The notes beneath the pieces are model-generated. The model made no database searches. It worked only from the letters and a program-made list of their open reading frames with translations, and was not told the origin of the DNA. From Gordionus sp. m RMFG-2023 (taxonomy: Eukaryota; Nematomorpha; Gordioida; Chordodea; Parachordodidae): a stretch of DNA of 64,000 nucleotides. The stretch covers positions 7,473,743-7,537,742 of the forward strand of contig NC_088778.1 in the NCBI RefSeq assembly GCF_954871325.1, in the 5' to 3' direction. This document shows, piece by piece, positions 9,888 to 21,911 of this stretch. Position numbers and translations under genes: made by a program. Numbering within the stretch: position 1 is the first letter of the stretch; every line of letters starts with the position of its first letter.

Positions 9888-12301
9888 TTCTGGGTATTGG
9901 GAATGAATTATTATTGGGACCTAATCCCAAACTCAAGTATTTTATATATTTTTCTTATTTATTTTCAAATATTTTTATACCTCTTAATACTAACCATAAT
10001 TATTATTAATTTTTTTTTCTTTTCTTATTCTAGTTCCTACAAAACCTCACAAGATCATCTTGAACTATTTTTTAGTTGTTTATGCAGCAGAGGAGGTTTT
10101 AACAATAATCCATCTGCTTAACAATTACGATCGGCCATAAAAGATGTCTTGGTAGCAAAACTGGAAGAGATAACAACAGGTAATTGTATTCCAATCGATA
10201 ATACTAATCTAATTTGTGGAGATTTTCAGGAAAAGCTGACAATAACAACCATATTAATCTTTATATTTCGACATTATCACTTTACCTTGAAAATGTATCA
10301 ACCTATATAGCAGGGTATATAATACGCAAATTAATATCTGTAAAAAAAGTAACATGTTATGCATGCATAACAGCTATGATGGATAATTAAAATCATAAAA
10401 ATAGTGATGCTTATAATTTGATAAAAATAAAAAACAATCAGGGGTTAATAATTCCTTCTAAGAGTGTTTCAATATTATTCCAAATTTCTGAAAGTGCATT
10501 CCGTGTTTTTGAAAAATCATTGCTAATAAAAAAAAAATTTATTTTCAAAAGGATTTCTAAAGTACATCAAACAAATATTTTTGATGAACTTATTGATCAT
10601 ATGCAGCTCTACTAATTCTAATTACATTAATAATTGAACGTTATTTGCACATTCGATTTCATCATTATGGTAATAATCAAAATAGAAAATCGAATATCAA
10701 TATTCATCAGAAATTGACCAAAACAATTTTATTTAATGGCCAATGAATAAATTGTATAGTGTGTCTGAATTAAGATTCCTTTTTTTAAATTTAATATTGT
10801 TGATTTATATCATGATCATATATTTTTAAATGTTGATATTATATTTTGTTAAGAAAATTTATTATATCTTATAAAATATTTATAAATTTTCTGTAACTTT
10901 AATTTTATAATAAAATTTATTTCATTCTTACACATTTTGAATTAGGTTATGCTTATGATTTTGTAAGAAATACATATGAGAATATGTTAAAATAAATAAA
11001 TACTGATACGAACACATAATAATAAAAGCCATATTAGAAAATGAAACCAATTTTAAAAAATAAAATATTACAAACAAGGAATGATAAAAACAATAAATAA
11101 AATGAAACTAATTTGAAAATTAATACCAAGAGATAAGATTATAAATGGGAATAGGATATCCTAATAAAAGTAAAAATATTTTAAACATTCTCAATAACTG
11201 CAGTAGGGTTGCTAAATGTTAAGGTTTAATAGTTATTAAGATCTAATCATATAACTCCATAAAATATAAAATTGATAAGTTTATTTCTTTAATTATAATA
11301 AATATTATGAATAATATAAAAATCATTTTAATCATAAAAATTAATAACTTTAAAATATACAAGATTTATTATTATTTATATAAGTAATAATAATTGATAG
11401 GATATTTTTGAAGTTATTGCATTATTTTATAATAAGCCATAAGAAAAAAAGCTTTGCTAGTTCAGATATAAATTCAGAATGTTCTATTCCATTTCCAAAA
11501 TCTATACATCCATGAAACTCATTTTTATACCAATGAATAAGTCACTGTATAGACATTTCATCAAGGCTTAAAATAATAAATAATTGATGCGAATTGGATT
11601 GAATTGTTAATCCTTTTGAAGGAAGAATCTAAAAAACCTAAAATCAAATAATTTTAAAGTTATAAAAATAAGTTTATTTCTAACCTAGCCTTATTTGTAT
11701 TTTTTTTTGTTTTTTTTAAAGCCAAATAATAAATTCTTAAGAATTATAAAACATCCTACTGAACAAAATTTTAAAACTAATTAAAATAATCCAGCCATGC
11801 AAAAATATAAATTGGGCCAGGCACAAGTTTATAAGTAAATAAAACTCTTAATTTCTTAAGTTTTTATAAATCTAAATGTAATTTATATGGAACCCACAAA
11901 ATTGAGACAGTTGATATTCTTATATGGAATCTTCAGTTTAGATATATATGATTGCATAAAGTAAATAAGATACCTAATAAACTTGAATAAAAATTGCTGA
12001 TATTGCTATAATGTAAATTTTATAAATTAAGAAAATAAAAGCTTTTGATAAAATATAATGTTTGATTAATAAAATTGTATCAGTAGTAAATAAAAATAAT
12101 GGACTCATGGGTAAAATATTTACTTATATTAAGAATTGGTTCTAAGACAAATTATCATTGATGTACTCAACATGGTGTTAATGGCGTCTCCAGCTGATTT
12201 CAATTGATACATGTTTAAAATGCATTTTAATGAATGAATTGTCAGTCTAGGTATTATTATATGTCATTGATTGATACACATAAAGTCAAAATATTCAAAG
12301 G
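9888..12301 (-). repeat. Right arm of the giant palindrome
   Basis: Reverse complement of 6755-9127, of nearly equal length. An extra T-rich insertion near 11700-11730 and another short one near 11800 distinguish it. Beyond 12301 the similarity stops sharply (TGAAAATAAAGTG here, against hAT coding sequence beyond the left arm). Confidence 0.9.
9990..10747 (+). mobile_element. Inverted second copy of the P-element transposase C-terminal half
   Basis: Plus-strand copy inside the right arm. It contains TSQDHLELFFSCLCSRGG followed by FNNNPSA, LEEITTGNCIPIDNTNL, YIAGYIIRKLISVKKVTCYA, the open stretch IKIKNNQGLIIPSKSVSILF and SAFRVFEKSLL (10418-10615), then RFHHYGNNQNRKSNINIHQK and KLTKTILFNGQ before a stop near 10747. 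The C-terminal stretch is well preserved. It diverges from the minus-strand copy at only a few positions, so the inversion-duplication is younger than the transposon itself. It cannot encode a complete transposase. Confidence 0.8.
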
Positions 12302-13084
12302 TGAAAATAAAGTGTTTTAATATATAAATTCACTGGGCTATTATCTCTAACAGGTTCTTCTAAGCCTTCAGCTTCTAGAGTATTAATAAGGATATCTAAT
12401 TTTCTCTTAAATATTAAAAAAAATATTTTAATTGATCTTTTATAGAGTAATAATATTTTACCCTTTTAGTTAAGGATAACTATTAGCAGCATAAGTATGA
12501 TCATTTTTTACTATAAAGTTAGAACTTTTAAGAATTTTATTTCTATTTAATGGGATATTTGTTATCTTAAAAAAATATTAATTTAAAATAAATATATTAT
12601 ACATCTTGAAAGGGTCTGGAATTAAAAATAAATGATACAGATCCTTCCTTCAGAATAGCATATCATGTAACTGAGGGAAGAAAACATTTTTTCTGAAAAA
12701 TGGGCTCCATAGAGCTTGGTGTATTTGGTTGAAATAAAATTTAAATTAATTAAAAGAAATATCCTATGAAAAAATTTTTTTATTAGAGATTTAGCTTGTA
12801 TAGCTATTATTGTTGCATGATGTACAGCGACTCATAGCTATCTATCTTTAAATTAAAAAAGAGAATTATTATCTGTAATTATGAATTGAAGATAAAGACA
12901 ATTTATGAAAATTTTTATCAAATAAGCTTTACAATATATAATCAGATATAGAACAAGCTGAAATGTTCATATATAAATTTTTTAATAATTTTCAAAAATG
13001 TATACATATGAAGTAAAATCTATGAGGATTCAAAATGTATAAATTTAAAATTTTTTTTTCTGGAAGTTAGTATGTATAAAGTAT
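12302..13084. other. AT-rich stretch, weak coding traces
   Basis: Minus-strand fragments such as KLDILINTLEAEGLEEP (about 12355-12410) look protein-like but match no family I recognise. No terminal repeats seen. Confidence 0.35.
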
Positions 13085-14190
13085 CTTCACTATCAAAAAC
13101 CTTTAGTCTTTAGAAGATCCTATTAGGCAAAATTTTAGATTAAATTAAAATTATCCAAGCCATGAAAAGCAAAAATTATAATAAACTGGACCAGGCTGGA
13201 CAATTAATAAATAAAAAATTTTGGATATGTGGCCAATTAGATAAAAATATATGGTATGGGTCAGACAGATAGATAAAAAATTTGGAACAAGTTTTTATTA
13301 TATTTATATAAACATCTTTATAATGAAAAAAAAAGTTATTATAAAATAATTATTCAATTTATAAAGATTACTTGAAAATTCCACTTTTACCCCCTCTACT
13401 TAAATTTTTTATTAAAATATCTCTAAATATTTAAAAATATATTTATTTATATTTATTTTCTTATAAAAAAAATAAAATCATATATATAAATAGGCTATTA
13501 TTATATGATATGATGAATAAAGTTTGGAATTATAATTATCAATAAAATATTTTACTATTTTTTATAATTTCATATAATTTTATTCCCTATTTTATAAAAA
13601 ATTATAAACTAGGTTGACCATTTGAAAAAAATTTTATGGTAGCCTATAAATTTTTTGATATTTTAAAATTTAGAGCTAATATTTTAATTTGGTATGAATA
13701 TTACAATATTGGATAACTGTAGATATATATTGCATAAAATAAATAAGATTGATAATAAACTTAAATAAAAATTGCTTATATTGCTAACCCGCATATTACA
13801 AGTAAAGAGCTTAAACTTATTTTATAAGGTATGACTATATTATTATAATTAATGTAAATATTATTAATTAAGAATAAAAATACTTTTGATAAAACATAAT
13901 GTTTGATCAATAAAATTGTATCAGTAGCTAATTAAATATAAAATTAAAATAAATAATGGACTCTTGATATTAAGAACTAGAGGGTAAAATGATTATTATA
14001 AATATAACCATGGTATTACTTATAGTAAGAATTTGAATGAAGAATTGGTTCAAGACAAATTATCATCGATGTACTTATAATGGTGTTAATGGCGTCTCCA
14101 GCTGATTTCAATTGATACATGCTTTTTATGAATTAATTGTCAGTCTAGGTATTATTATATGTCATTGATTTTCACTATGTCAGCTTGCAA
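13085..14190 (+). repeat. Third, diverged copy of the outer palindrome-arm sequence
   Basis: Direct copy of about 11750-12285 (and inverted to the left arm). It shares GGCGTCTCCAGCTGATTTCA, TGTCAGTCTAGGTATTATTA and GATAAAACATAATGTTTGAT. It is more diverged than the two arms are from each other, and expanded by AT-rich insertions. So the arm's outer sequence is a dispersed repeat that existed before the palindrome formed. Confidence 0.62.
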
Positions 14191-14339
14191 TAAAATTCTG
14201 TGTTAAAAATAGAATATCAATATAACTAACTAAATATTAATTTAGCATTAACAGTTGAAGCTTAATTGACTATTATTATTTAAATTGTATATAACCCTAA
14301 TTAAATAAATATAATCATTTATTAATTGAAAACTATGAA

Positions 14340-15900
14340 ATTTAATATTGTAATTAGCAGAGTTGTAAATGACTAATCAACTGTATATTTATTTTAAAAT
14401 TTTATTATCATACCTATTCCTAAAAATATTTTCAAGGTCCAAATAAGTATAAGAGATTTCTTTATAAAAAGTAAGTAATTAGACATTTAGTTTATAATCA
14501 TCTATTATATACAGTTGTTTATAAAATATTAGATAAAATGCCAATTTTATAGACGTATTTGTCAAGTTATATAATATATTACAGTTAAAATTATTATGAT
14601 TTTTATTAATAAATGCTTTTGATAAAAAATATAATAACAATTCGCATTTAATTTAACGCCATCTATTTAGTTATAAATAATTTTAATTTTATTATTCATC
14701 CTACAATAGATGTAATAAATTTGATATCTTTTCTTCTCTTTTTTTTACTTGTTCTTAGGATAGCTATTTTTTTCTTTTTTGAAAAACAGTTTTAAGTTAA
14801 ATTTTTAATATAAGTATATTTTTGATATTATTACAAACTACTGAGATATAATATATCAACTAGAGGCAATAACATAACTAGAGGTGGTGCGACAATATAT
14901 AAAATCTTAATTGTTTCATCATATCATTCTGGTCCTTATTTTATAGTTAGAAAATATTTCATTTCTAATATGGCATCCTTGCCGTGTAAATAATTCCAGG
15001 CTTCAATATATTTGCATAATTATTTTTTCCAAAGATTTATAGTGTTTTTATTTTATCAATTTATCTAACATAAAAAATTCTGATATTAGTTTACATGCAG
15101 AGTGTCATGGCTATTACTGCAAATTAACAAGCATCTATTATTTGCTTTGCTATGTAATTTAAGATTATTGCTACAGCTGCTGAGAGCATATGATAGCATA
15201 TTTTAGATAAACAATAATGGTCAATGTGTAGTCGTTTATATATCATTTAAAATGGAAGATAATCTTTTAGAAATTTAATATCCCACAATAATTTTCTCGA
15301 TTACTTATCTAGCTTCCATCATGTCATCTAAAAGGAAGCTCTAACCACCATATAGTTTTATGATTTGGATTGGTCGTTTATACTCTCTTCTTCAAGAATT
15401 ATTGATTTGGATTGGGTATATAAAATTTCCCTTATGAGTTTATTCTATAAACATTGTCTAAAATGGTAACAGAGAGTTATATTAGTTTGATAACCTTTTG
15501 TCAATGTAAGTTTCTAAGAATTATATTTTTGCATTAAGTGATTTTTAAAAACTATTATCAATTGAGGCATAGGTATGAATTAATAAATCTTTTTTATCAC
15601 TTGTAATTCTTTAGACGCAAAATTTTTTTAAATCAGCAATCGAAAATATTTTATAATGTAATAAATAGATTGTGTATTAAAAAATATTATTTTTAGAAAT
15701 GTCTTGTATTGTTTTAAGTATTTATATGCCAGTTTTTTTGTATGCATAATATAATGAATGACAAAATATGAAAATCAGAATAATTGTTCAGAGTAAATAA
15801 ATTTTATAAAGTATAATATATTAATAAAAAACTCGGCTGAAGGCCCGCAAATTGGAAGGCTTGGGGGGCGAATCCCCCTATAAATTTTTTTTTAGTTGAG
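14340..15900 (+). repeat. Duplicated block, copy 1
   Basis: Direct repeat of 39600-42640. Shared landmarks: CCTAAAAATATTTTCAAGG, CAACTAGAGGTGGTGCGAC, TCTGGTCCTTATTTTATAGT, ATGGCATCCTTGCCGTGTAA, TTTTCTCGATTACTTATCTA and AGGAAGCTCTAACCACCATA. No coding frame survives. The second copy is interrupted by the hAT at 39735-41496, while this copy is continuous across that site and so represents the empty site. Confidence 0.75.
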
Positions 15901-15933
15901 TTCCCTGATATTGTAAAGGCTAGCGACGCCTCT
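15835..15933. repeat. hAT-type element end
   Basis: Contains AAGGCCCGCAAATTGGAAGG, a GGGGCGAATCCCCC block, and ends GGCTAGCGACGCCTCTG. Its complement CAGAGGCGTCGCTAGCC resembles the terminal repeat of DUF4371-type hATs. A related end lies at 18060-18180. Confidence 0.5.
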
Positions 15934-15989
15934 GAATTCGGTGGCTTGTAAGATATTCGCAAATATCATTCTAAACAGTCTTCGGCCTT

Positions 15990-17130
15990 TTGTAGAACCT
16001 GACTATACTGGCTCATTGGTTTCGTTCAGAAAGGGGTATAACTCACTAGAATTCTTGCAAAAAACCAAATTGAGAGAGCAGTAATACTAAAAAGCCAATT
16101 GTTACTCGTGGCAATTCAATTCCATTATTTATCTTAGTTTGTGGAGGGCTTTGGAGGAGATTGGTACACCTACCTATTGTCAAAAATATAAAAAGCATTT
16201 CTAATAACTACTCGGTCCAATTATTCATAGTGCGAAAATCTCCAAAATCCCTGTAAAAATTGGGTTGAAACAGGGAGCATTTTATCTCCACTGCCATTTA
16301 ATTTTATTACAAATCGTAATATAAAAAAGATTAAAATATTATGCTCGGAATGCTATATCATTGGTAATTTAAATATTCTTGCGTTTACTGACAACCTTTG
16401 TCTGATCGGGGAATCAATACAGATCTTCAATTCCTAGTGCACAATATTATCGTAGAAGCTGAGTTTTTTTGGCTTAGAAATAAATATTGACAAAACGAAG
16501 ATGATGGCCTCATTCTTCACCCCATCACTTGAATATAAAAATACATGAAAGGATGATTGTAGTATAATACCTAAAAGTGACAAAGAAAGACCAAACAAGA
16601 TTTCGCGGTCAAATTAAACAAAGCCAGAGCCAAATATAGGTATGAAGATATGGTCATCTAATCAATTACCTAATCCGCTAAAGGTTCGACTTTAAAATTC
16701 TAATACTCGCCTCGCTATATTATGGTATTGAAACATGGAGATACAAAGTCGGATAACAAAAGAGGCAAACCTTTATAAAAAATTGTCTAAGATGCATTAC
16801 CAAAACTTACTTCCCTTCGAATACAACAATAGCCTATGGGCCAGATGTGACACCCTCCCATTATAGAGGATGTTAGAATCTAGGAAAATTGAACTAGTAT
16901 GTCTTTGGACAAACCCCAAAAAATTTTATATCACCATTCGCTTAAGTATTCCCTGTGGAGTTATCCCTTAAATCATTTCCAATATAAAAAAATAGCTGGC
17001 TTGGCATGTTATCTAGATCAATAGCTGAGATAGGCCTCTCATAGGAATTTATTAAGCGGGTTTCTGTGGTTAGTCATACTTTTAATAATATTCTAAGACT
17101 AATTTATGATCACCAAATGAACAACTGCTG
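15990..17130 (+). mobile_element. LINE-like reverse transcriptase remnant
   Basis: Plus-strand motifs in RT order with many frame breaks: ALEEIGTPTY (about 16150), GLKQGAF then SPLPFNF (about 16263-16305), LAFTDNLCLIGES (about 16378-16420, in place of the catalytic Y-x-DD box), LEINIDKTKMMAS (about 16470-16510), LASLYYGIETW (about 16710-16740), CLRCITKTYFPSNTTIAYGP (about 16785-16845). The TDN in place of an ADD-type box suggests an inactive enzyme. It is a different family from the remnant at 1215-2691. No ends found. Confidence 0.6.
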
Positions 17131-18059
17131 AGGCGAGATGTAATTATCTATTTATTTTATGGATTTCAAATACTCTATTGGCTGTTAGTTTCATAGTAAA
17201 TGATATTTATCTGTTTTATAATCAATTCGTACGTAGTATAAGGATTAAAGATCTTTATAACCAGTAAATTTTATAGGCCGAAATTAAGTAGCTTAAGGAA
17301 ATAAATTTTATTATTATTCAGAAATAGATTAAGAGAAATTTATAAACGTTTATAAACAATTTGATCATAATAATGGAAATATTAATACTATATGTCTTTT
17401 AATGATTATAAATACTAATAATACCTTAATGTAAAATAATTTAATAGATTAAAAATAAATAGCTATTTAAAGAAATAGCTTCTCGCCTTGTTTTTATCCC
17501 AATCATTCATAACTCTACCTTACTCTAATATTTCAATTTGGTAGGGTGTAGTTCCATTCTTCTTTTTTTAAACTATACATCTGTGGTAACGAGGTTTTTG
17601 GTATCCTTGAAAATCGGCAACAATATATAAAGGTTGGGCCTCAATGATTCACGTTCGCTCACTCAGGTCTGTGACTATTGTTCTAGATATTATTAGATAA
17701 AAGAAGATTAATTGTAGTTATGAGAGATTTAATTATTGAAAACAAAAATGTTAAGAGAAAGAAAATAAGCAAATATATTTATATATAAAATATTTTATTA
17801 TTAAATCGATAGAAGTTATAGGTAATGCTCAATCTGAGGTTATCTCCGATGGTATTAAATTTTCTTATGTAATTAAAGATAATGAATATAGGAAATGAAT
17901 CAGATTTGGATGCTATGGCAAGCCTGATTGTCGGTAAAACAATCCATATAAAGGTATATTGGATAATGAAGGAAAAAGGGATATTTTTTATCACTCTTGT
18001 AATTACTTGCAAAATTTTTTTATATTCGATATCAAAAAGTATATTATGTTATTAAAAAA
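17131..18059. other. Mostly AT-rich stretch
   Basis: No gene supported. A less AT-rich part at about 17490-17690 may be the 3' tail of the LINE remnant just upstream, but nothing diagnostic is visible. Confidence 0.4.
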
Positions 18060-18180
18060 AAAGCCAAAGTTGGCCAAAGTTGGCCAAAGGCCCACAAAAT
18101 ATGGGCTATAGGGGACAAACCCCACCCCATAATATTTTTTGGCTGAGACCCATGGGATCTAAAGGCTGGTGACGCACCTG
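18060..18180. repeat. hAT-type element end, related to 15835-15933
   Basis: Starts with a short tandem AAAGTTGGCC, then AAAGGCCCACAAAATATGGG and GGACAAACCCCACCCC. It ends AAAGGCTGGTGACGCACCTG, which parallels the end at 15933. Confidence 0.5.
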
Positions 18181-19559
18181 AGTATCTGAAACTTAGGCCT
18201 AAAACGAATTATTTGTTATTCGAAAGATTTGATTCGATTCGTATTTTACAAATAAGAATAGCACAGTTATTCGATTCAAAATTTTGAATCGAATATGAAT
18301 AATGAGGAAAGTTATTTGTATTATTCGAAATTATTTATATATAAATTATCATAATTTTTCGCAAATATTTTATTGTAAGTATAATAAAAAAGAAGTAATT
18401 AAATTTTCCTAGTGGATATCATTTATTTCCTATTATCAAATTATAAGTTATATTTGCTGACAAAGTTTAATGGAGGAAAAGGAAAAGCCACAAAGTAAAC
18501 TAAAATATAAGCATTTTATTTTGATGGTTTCTCTTTAATCATTTTTGGTGTTATGAACAGGTCAAAACATTTTTATGGAGTGTACCTCTTTCTCATATTC
18601 TTAAGCTCCTGGCAGATAAATAACTAAATTGTTCTTATTTTTTGATTAGGAAAATTCTTTTCAGTAACCTTATTTTTAGCAAATTTTAAAGACAATCATC
18701 TAATTCAGATAGTGAATCATAATCGCTATCATAAAATCTTCATCCTCACTATTAATTACATTGTCATAATCACTTCTAATAAAATGATAATACATCTTAA
18801 ATAATTTTATATTCAATTTTAAAATATGGTGTATTTATATACTACAAAATTAACAATATTTTGAAGTTTTAATTGCAGTGGCTTAGCAAGTTCTCACCCA
18901 AATCTCCCATTTTTTATGAACACTCAATTGCTTATATCTTAGGCTATTTTAAATTTATTTTAAATATTTGCATATAAGATATAACAAAATTTTAGAGAGT
19001 ATTTCATTATAGATTTTATTTATTATATTAAAATACTTTAGTAGCAAAAATTTCTTTTATTTAATCATGTATTTATTTTTATTATTTAAAATAAATTTTA
19101 AAATGTAGATATTTTTTATAGATTATAATTTAAAAAATTTTATTGTATAAAATTAATTTAACAATTACATAAAATATAAATAATTCTTATGCAAATACTG
19201 GTATTTAAATTATGAAAATATTTTCAAAATATAAATAATACATTGTACTTTGTACTTTGATTAAAAATAGTATTTGCATAAATTTTAAGAACTAATACAA
19301 AAATTATATAAATGTTATAACTAAAAATTTATTTTACGAAAATAAATATATATTTAAAACTAAATAATCATATTGCAATTTTTAGATTTGAATTTATAGA
19401 AAGGTCCAATTTTTAATTCATAAGAGGAATAAAAATAGTAAATTAAAATAATTTTGTTGTTAAAAAACAGCCTTACCCATGCCTATGCTACTGTTTAATT
19501 AATTTATTGTTTCTTAAGTTTTAAATATTTTTTCTTTCAGCTGCTAATATATCATTTGG
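18181..19559. other. AT-rich stretch with a TTCGA-rich start
   Basis: The first 150 bases are dense in ATTCGA/TCGAAT units, typical of hAT subterminal repeats, and may belong to the BED-finger hAT relic downstream. The remainder is AT-rich with no supported gene. Confidence 0.4.
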
Positions 19560-20660
19560 AATTTCAGGAAGGATGGTAAACTTGGATTTTATATGATATA
19601 TATAATTTTAAATATATTCAAAGATCAATTAGAAAATCTAGATGGAAGAGTCAATCCTCAAATATTTCTAGATCTATATCAATATCTGATCAAACTGAAC
19701 CTGTTAATGTTAGGCGGAAAAATTCTTTAATATGGAATCATTATCTGCATGATTCTAAAACAGAAACAACTAAATGTCAAATATGTAATATAGGAATAAT
19801 GTGCAAGTAAAAAAACTACCTCGGCACTAATTAATCATAATAAAAGGTTTCATCAAAAAATTCAAAATAATAATACGATAAAAAAACTATTTGTAAGCTG
19901 TATCCAAAATAAATGCCGATATAAAGCATTATTTATTAAAATTTTTGCTCAAGTCAAATACTATATAAAATTCTCGCCCACAAGAATTCAAGTCATTGAT
20001 TAGAGCTTTGAATCCTGACATAAAAATATGTTCAATACCATCATATGAAGGAGATTTATAATAAAGAATTCAATAAAGTTAAAATAATTATAAATAATTT
20101 AAAGTGCCAAATTAACTTTACCACTGACATATGGTCAAGTCCTATTAATATACCATTTTTAGGATTGACCTGCCACTTTATTGATGAAAATGGGAGATAA
20201 AGTCATTGTTATTAGATATAGTTCCATTTACTGATTCACATTCTGGTGAAAATATATATAGAGAGTTTTCTCAAATTATAATATCGAGTATCGACATATG
20301 TAACACTTGTGATAATGCTCTAATTCGACTTACATAAAAATTCTTCGTATAACCCAACTTGTAAAATTTTACATGTACGATGTTTTGCACACGTACTCAA
20401 TTTAGTAGTACACAATAAATACTTAAGAAAGTAGACAGGCAAGTATCAAAATTAAGAACAATCATAAAGATTATTCGCAATTATTTTTCAAAGACAAATA
20501 TTATGCAAAATATATGCTCCTCCCTACTTCTCCCTATGAAATATTTAAAATTAAAATTAGTCACATCCATCAGATGGAATAGTCTTATTTAATGGTCGAA
20601 AGAGCTATTAAAATGAGAAGGTCTATTGATGAAGTTGTGACTCAGATAAAGAAAACTTAG
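19560..20660 (+). mobile_element. Decayed BED-finger hAT transposase
   Basis: Plus-strand reading gives a BED zinc finger: SLIWNHYLHDSKTETTKCQI with CNIGIMCK, then SALINHNKRFHQK, giving the C-x2-C and H-x4-H spacing expected. Further on: SLIRALNPDIKICSIPSYEG, TDIWSS-like NFTTDIWSSPINIPFLGLT (needing frame changes), LLDIVPFTDSHSGENIYREF, TCDNA, and MKYLKLKLVTSIRWNS. The order matches the N-terminal two thirds of a hAT transposase. The many stops and frame changes, and the absent hATC, show it is dead. Confidence 0.65.
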
Positions 20661-20689
20661 CGTAGTAATTTAATTTATTAATTATTAAT

Positions 20690-20835
20690 TTTTATCAGGA
20701 TGATTGGACTACTTTAATCATAATCGATCTTTTTAAAAAGATCGAATCCCGATCACGTTTGAAAAAAATAGGATCGAAATCCAGGATCGACCTTTTTTTA
20801 AAAAAAAGGATCGCGATCACGATCCTTTTCTTATT
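20690..20835. repeat. GATCG-rich subterminal repeat of a hAT-like element
   Basis: Dense GATC units: AATCGATCTTTTTAAAAAGA, TCGAATCCCGATCACG, GGATCGAAATCCAGGATCGA, GGATCGCGATCACGATCC. Such clusters of short palindromes near element ends are typical of hAT transposase binding sites. It may be the 3' end of the relic at 19560-20660. Confidence 0.45.
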
Positions 20836-20935
20836 TAAATTTCTGTTATATGCAAAATTAACTAATATAAAAATTAATTAAATATGGTATAAATTTATTG
20901 TAATTGAATAATAGAATATAAGTATAACAATTAGA

Positions 20936-20936
<1 letters not shown>

Positions 20937-20963
<27 letters not shown>
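20937..20963. repeat. (TA)n microsatellite
   Basis: About 13 uninterrupted TA units. Confidence 0.95.
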
Positions 20964-20968
<5 letters not shown>

Positions 20969-21104
20969 ATTAAAATTAGCCTTTAATAATAAAATATATA
21001 TATATAGTATTTTAATAATAAAATCTATAATGAAATTTAAATAAATTTTTTTAAAATCATTTTATGATTAAGTTTTTATATGTTTAAAATAATTATACAT
21101 TAAT

Positions 21105-21300
21105 TCATTATTTACCTTCAAATGTTTTTTTAAGTTTGAGCTACTTGACAATAACGTTGAAATATTTGCGTTGGGACATAATTTACATTTACAAAGTGTA
21201 GACTTGGTACCATTAATTTAAAATATAATTCAAATTGCCAGGGAAGGGTTAAATCTTCTTCATCTGAAGAAGTAAGTACTATGGACATAATATTCTGTTA
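21105..21300 (-). mobile_element. BED-finger fragment of a hAT transposase
   Basis: The minus strand encodes a segment like the plus-strand one at 30425-30640: an acidic SSDEEDLTL-type start, then CKC-L and P-NANISTLLSSSSNLKK. It is a short relic of the same hAT family as 30044-30645, in the opposite orientation. The rest of that element is not visible. Confidence 0.55.
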
Positions 21301-21826
21301 AAATAAATCATAAATTAATTAATAATATCAATATATTTCTTTGAATTTTGATTGAAATAATTTAACAACGAGAATTTAAAAAAAAATGTTGGAAGTGGTT
21401 GATATGAATTAAAACTCGGCTTATATTATTAATATTAATAATATAGACTTATCGGAAGCTAGCCAAGCATCCCTAACGCTAATTTCCCATCCATTCTATA
21501 AATTATTCTAAGGGTTATCATTTTCTAATAAATAAAACGATAGGACCTTTTGAAGGTAAAGGATACAAGATTTCTGCTCTTAATTTTTAGCCAAATCTCC
21601 CAGACGCAACTAATTCTACAAATAATATTTTTTATTTCAGAGTTGGACCCTACAAAGAATTCAAATGTTGTAGAGATTAGAGTAATTTTACATCTTCTTG
21701 CTACAACATTAAATTAATATATTGCATAAATATCTGATAAACAAGAAATTTTTATTAGTTATATTATAATACAAATTTACCATTCTCCGTTCCCTGACTT
21801 TTTTGCCAATTTAATTAATGGTTTCA
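21301..21826. other. AT-rich stretch
   Basis: No gene or clear repeat seen. Confidence 0.4.
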
Positions 21827-21889
21827 CGTCAATTCGGCGCGGCGACAATTCAGCGCAGCGTCAATTCGGCGAAGCGTCATCGGCGCGTA
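21827..21889. repeat. GC-rich 16-bp tandem repeat, MULE-end-like
   Basis: Four successive units of about 16 bp of the type CGTCAATTCGGCGCGG. It is strikingly GC-rich against the surroundings. A MULE transposase lies 1.3 kb to the right, so this may be part of that element's terminal repeat, but no matching copy was found on the far side. Confidence 0.7.
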
Positions 21890-21911
21890 TCTATTACAGT
21901 TGCAATTTATT

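Noticed and set aside
9711-10121. 136-codon plus-strand frame as one protein
   Set aside because: Its first third is the shadow of the minus-strand P transposase and its last third is the plus-strand palindrome copy; it is an accidental join at the palindrome junction.
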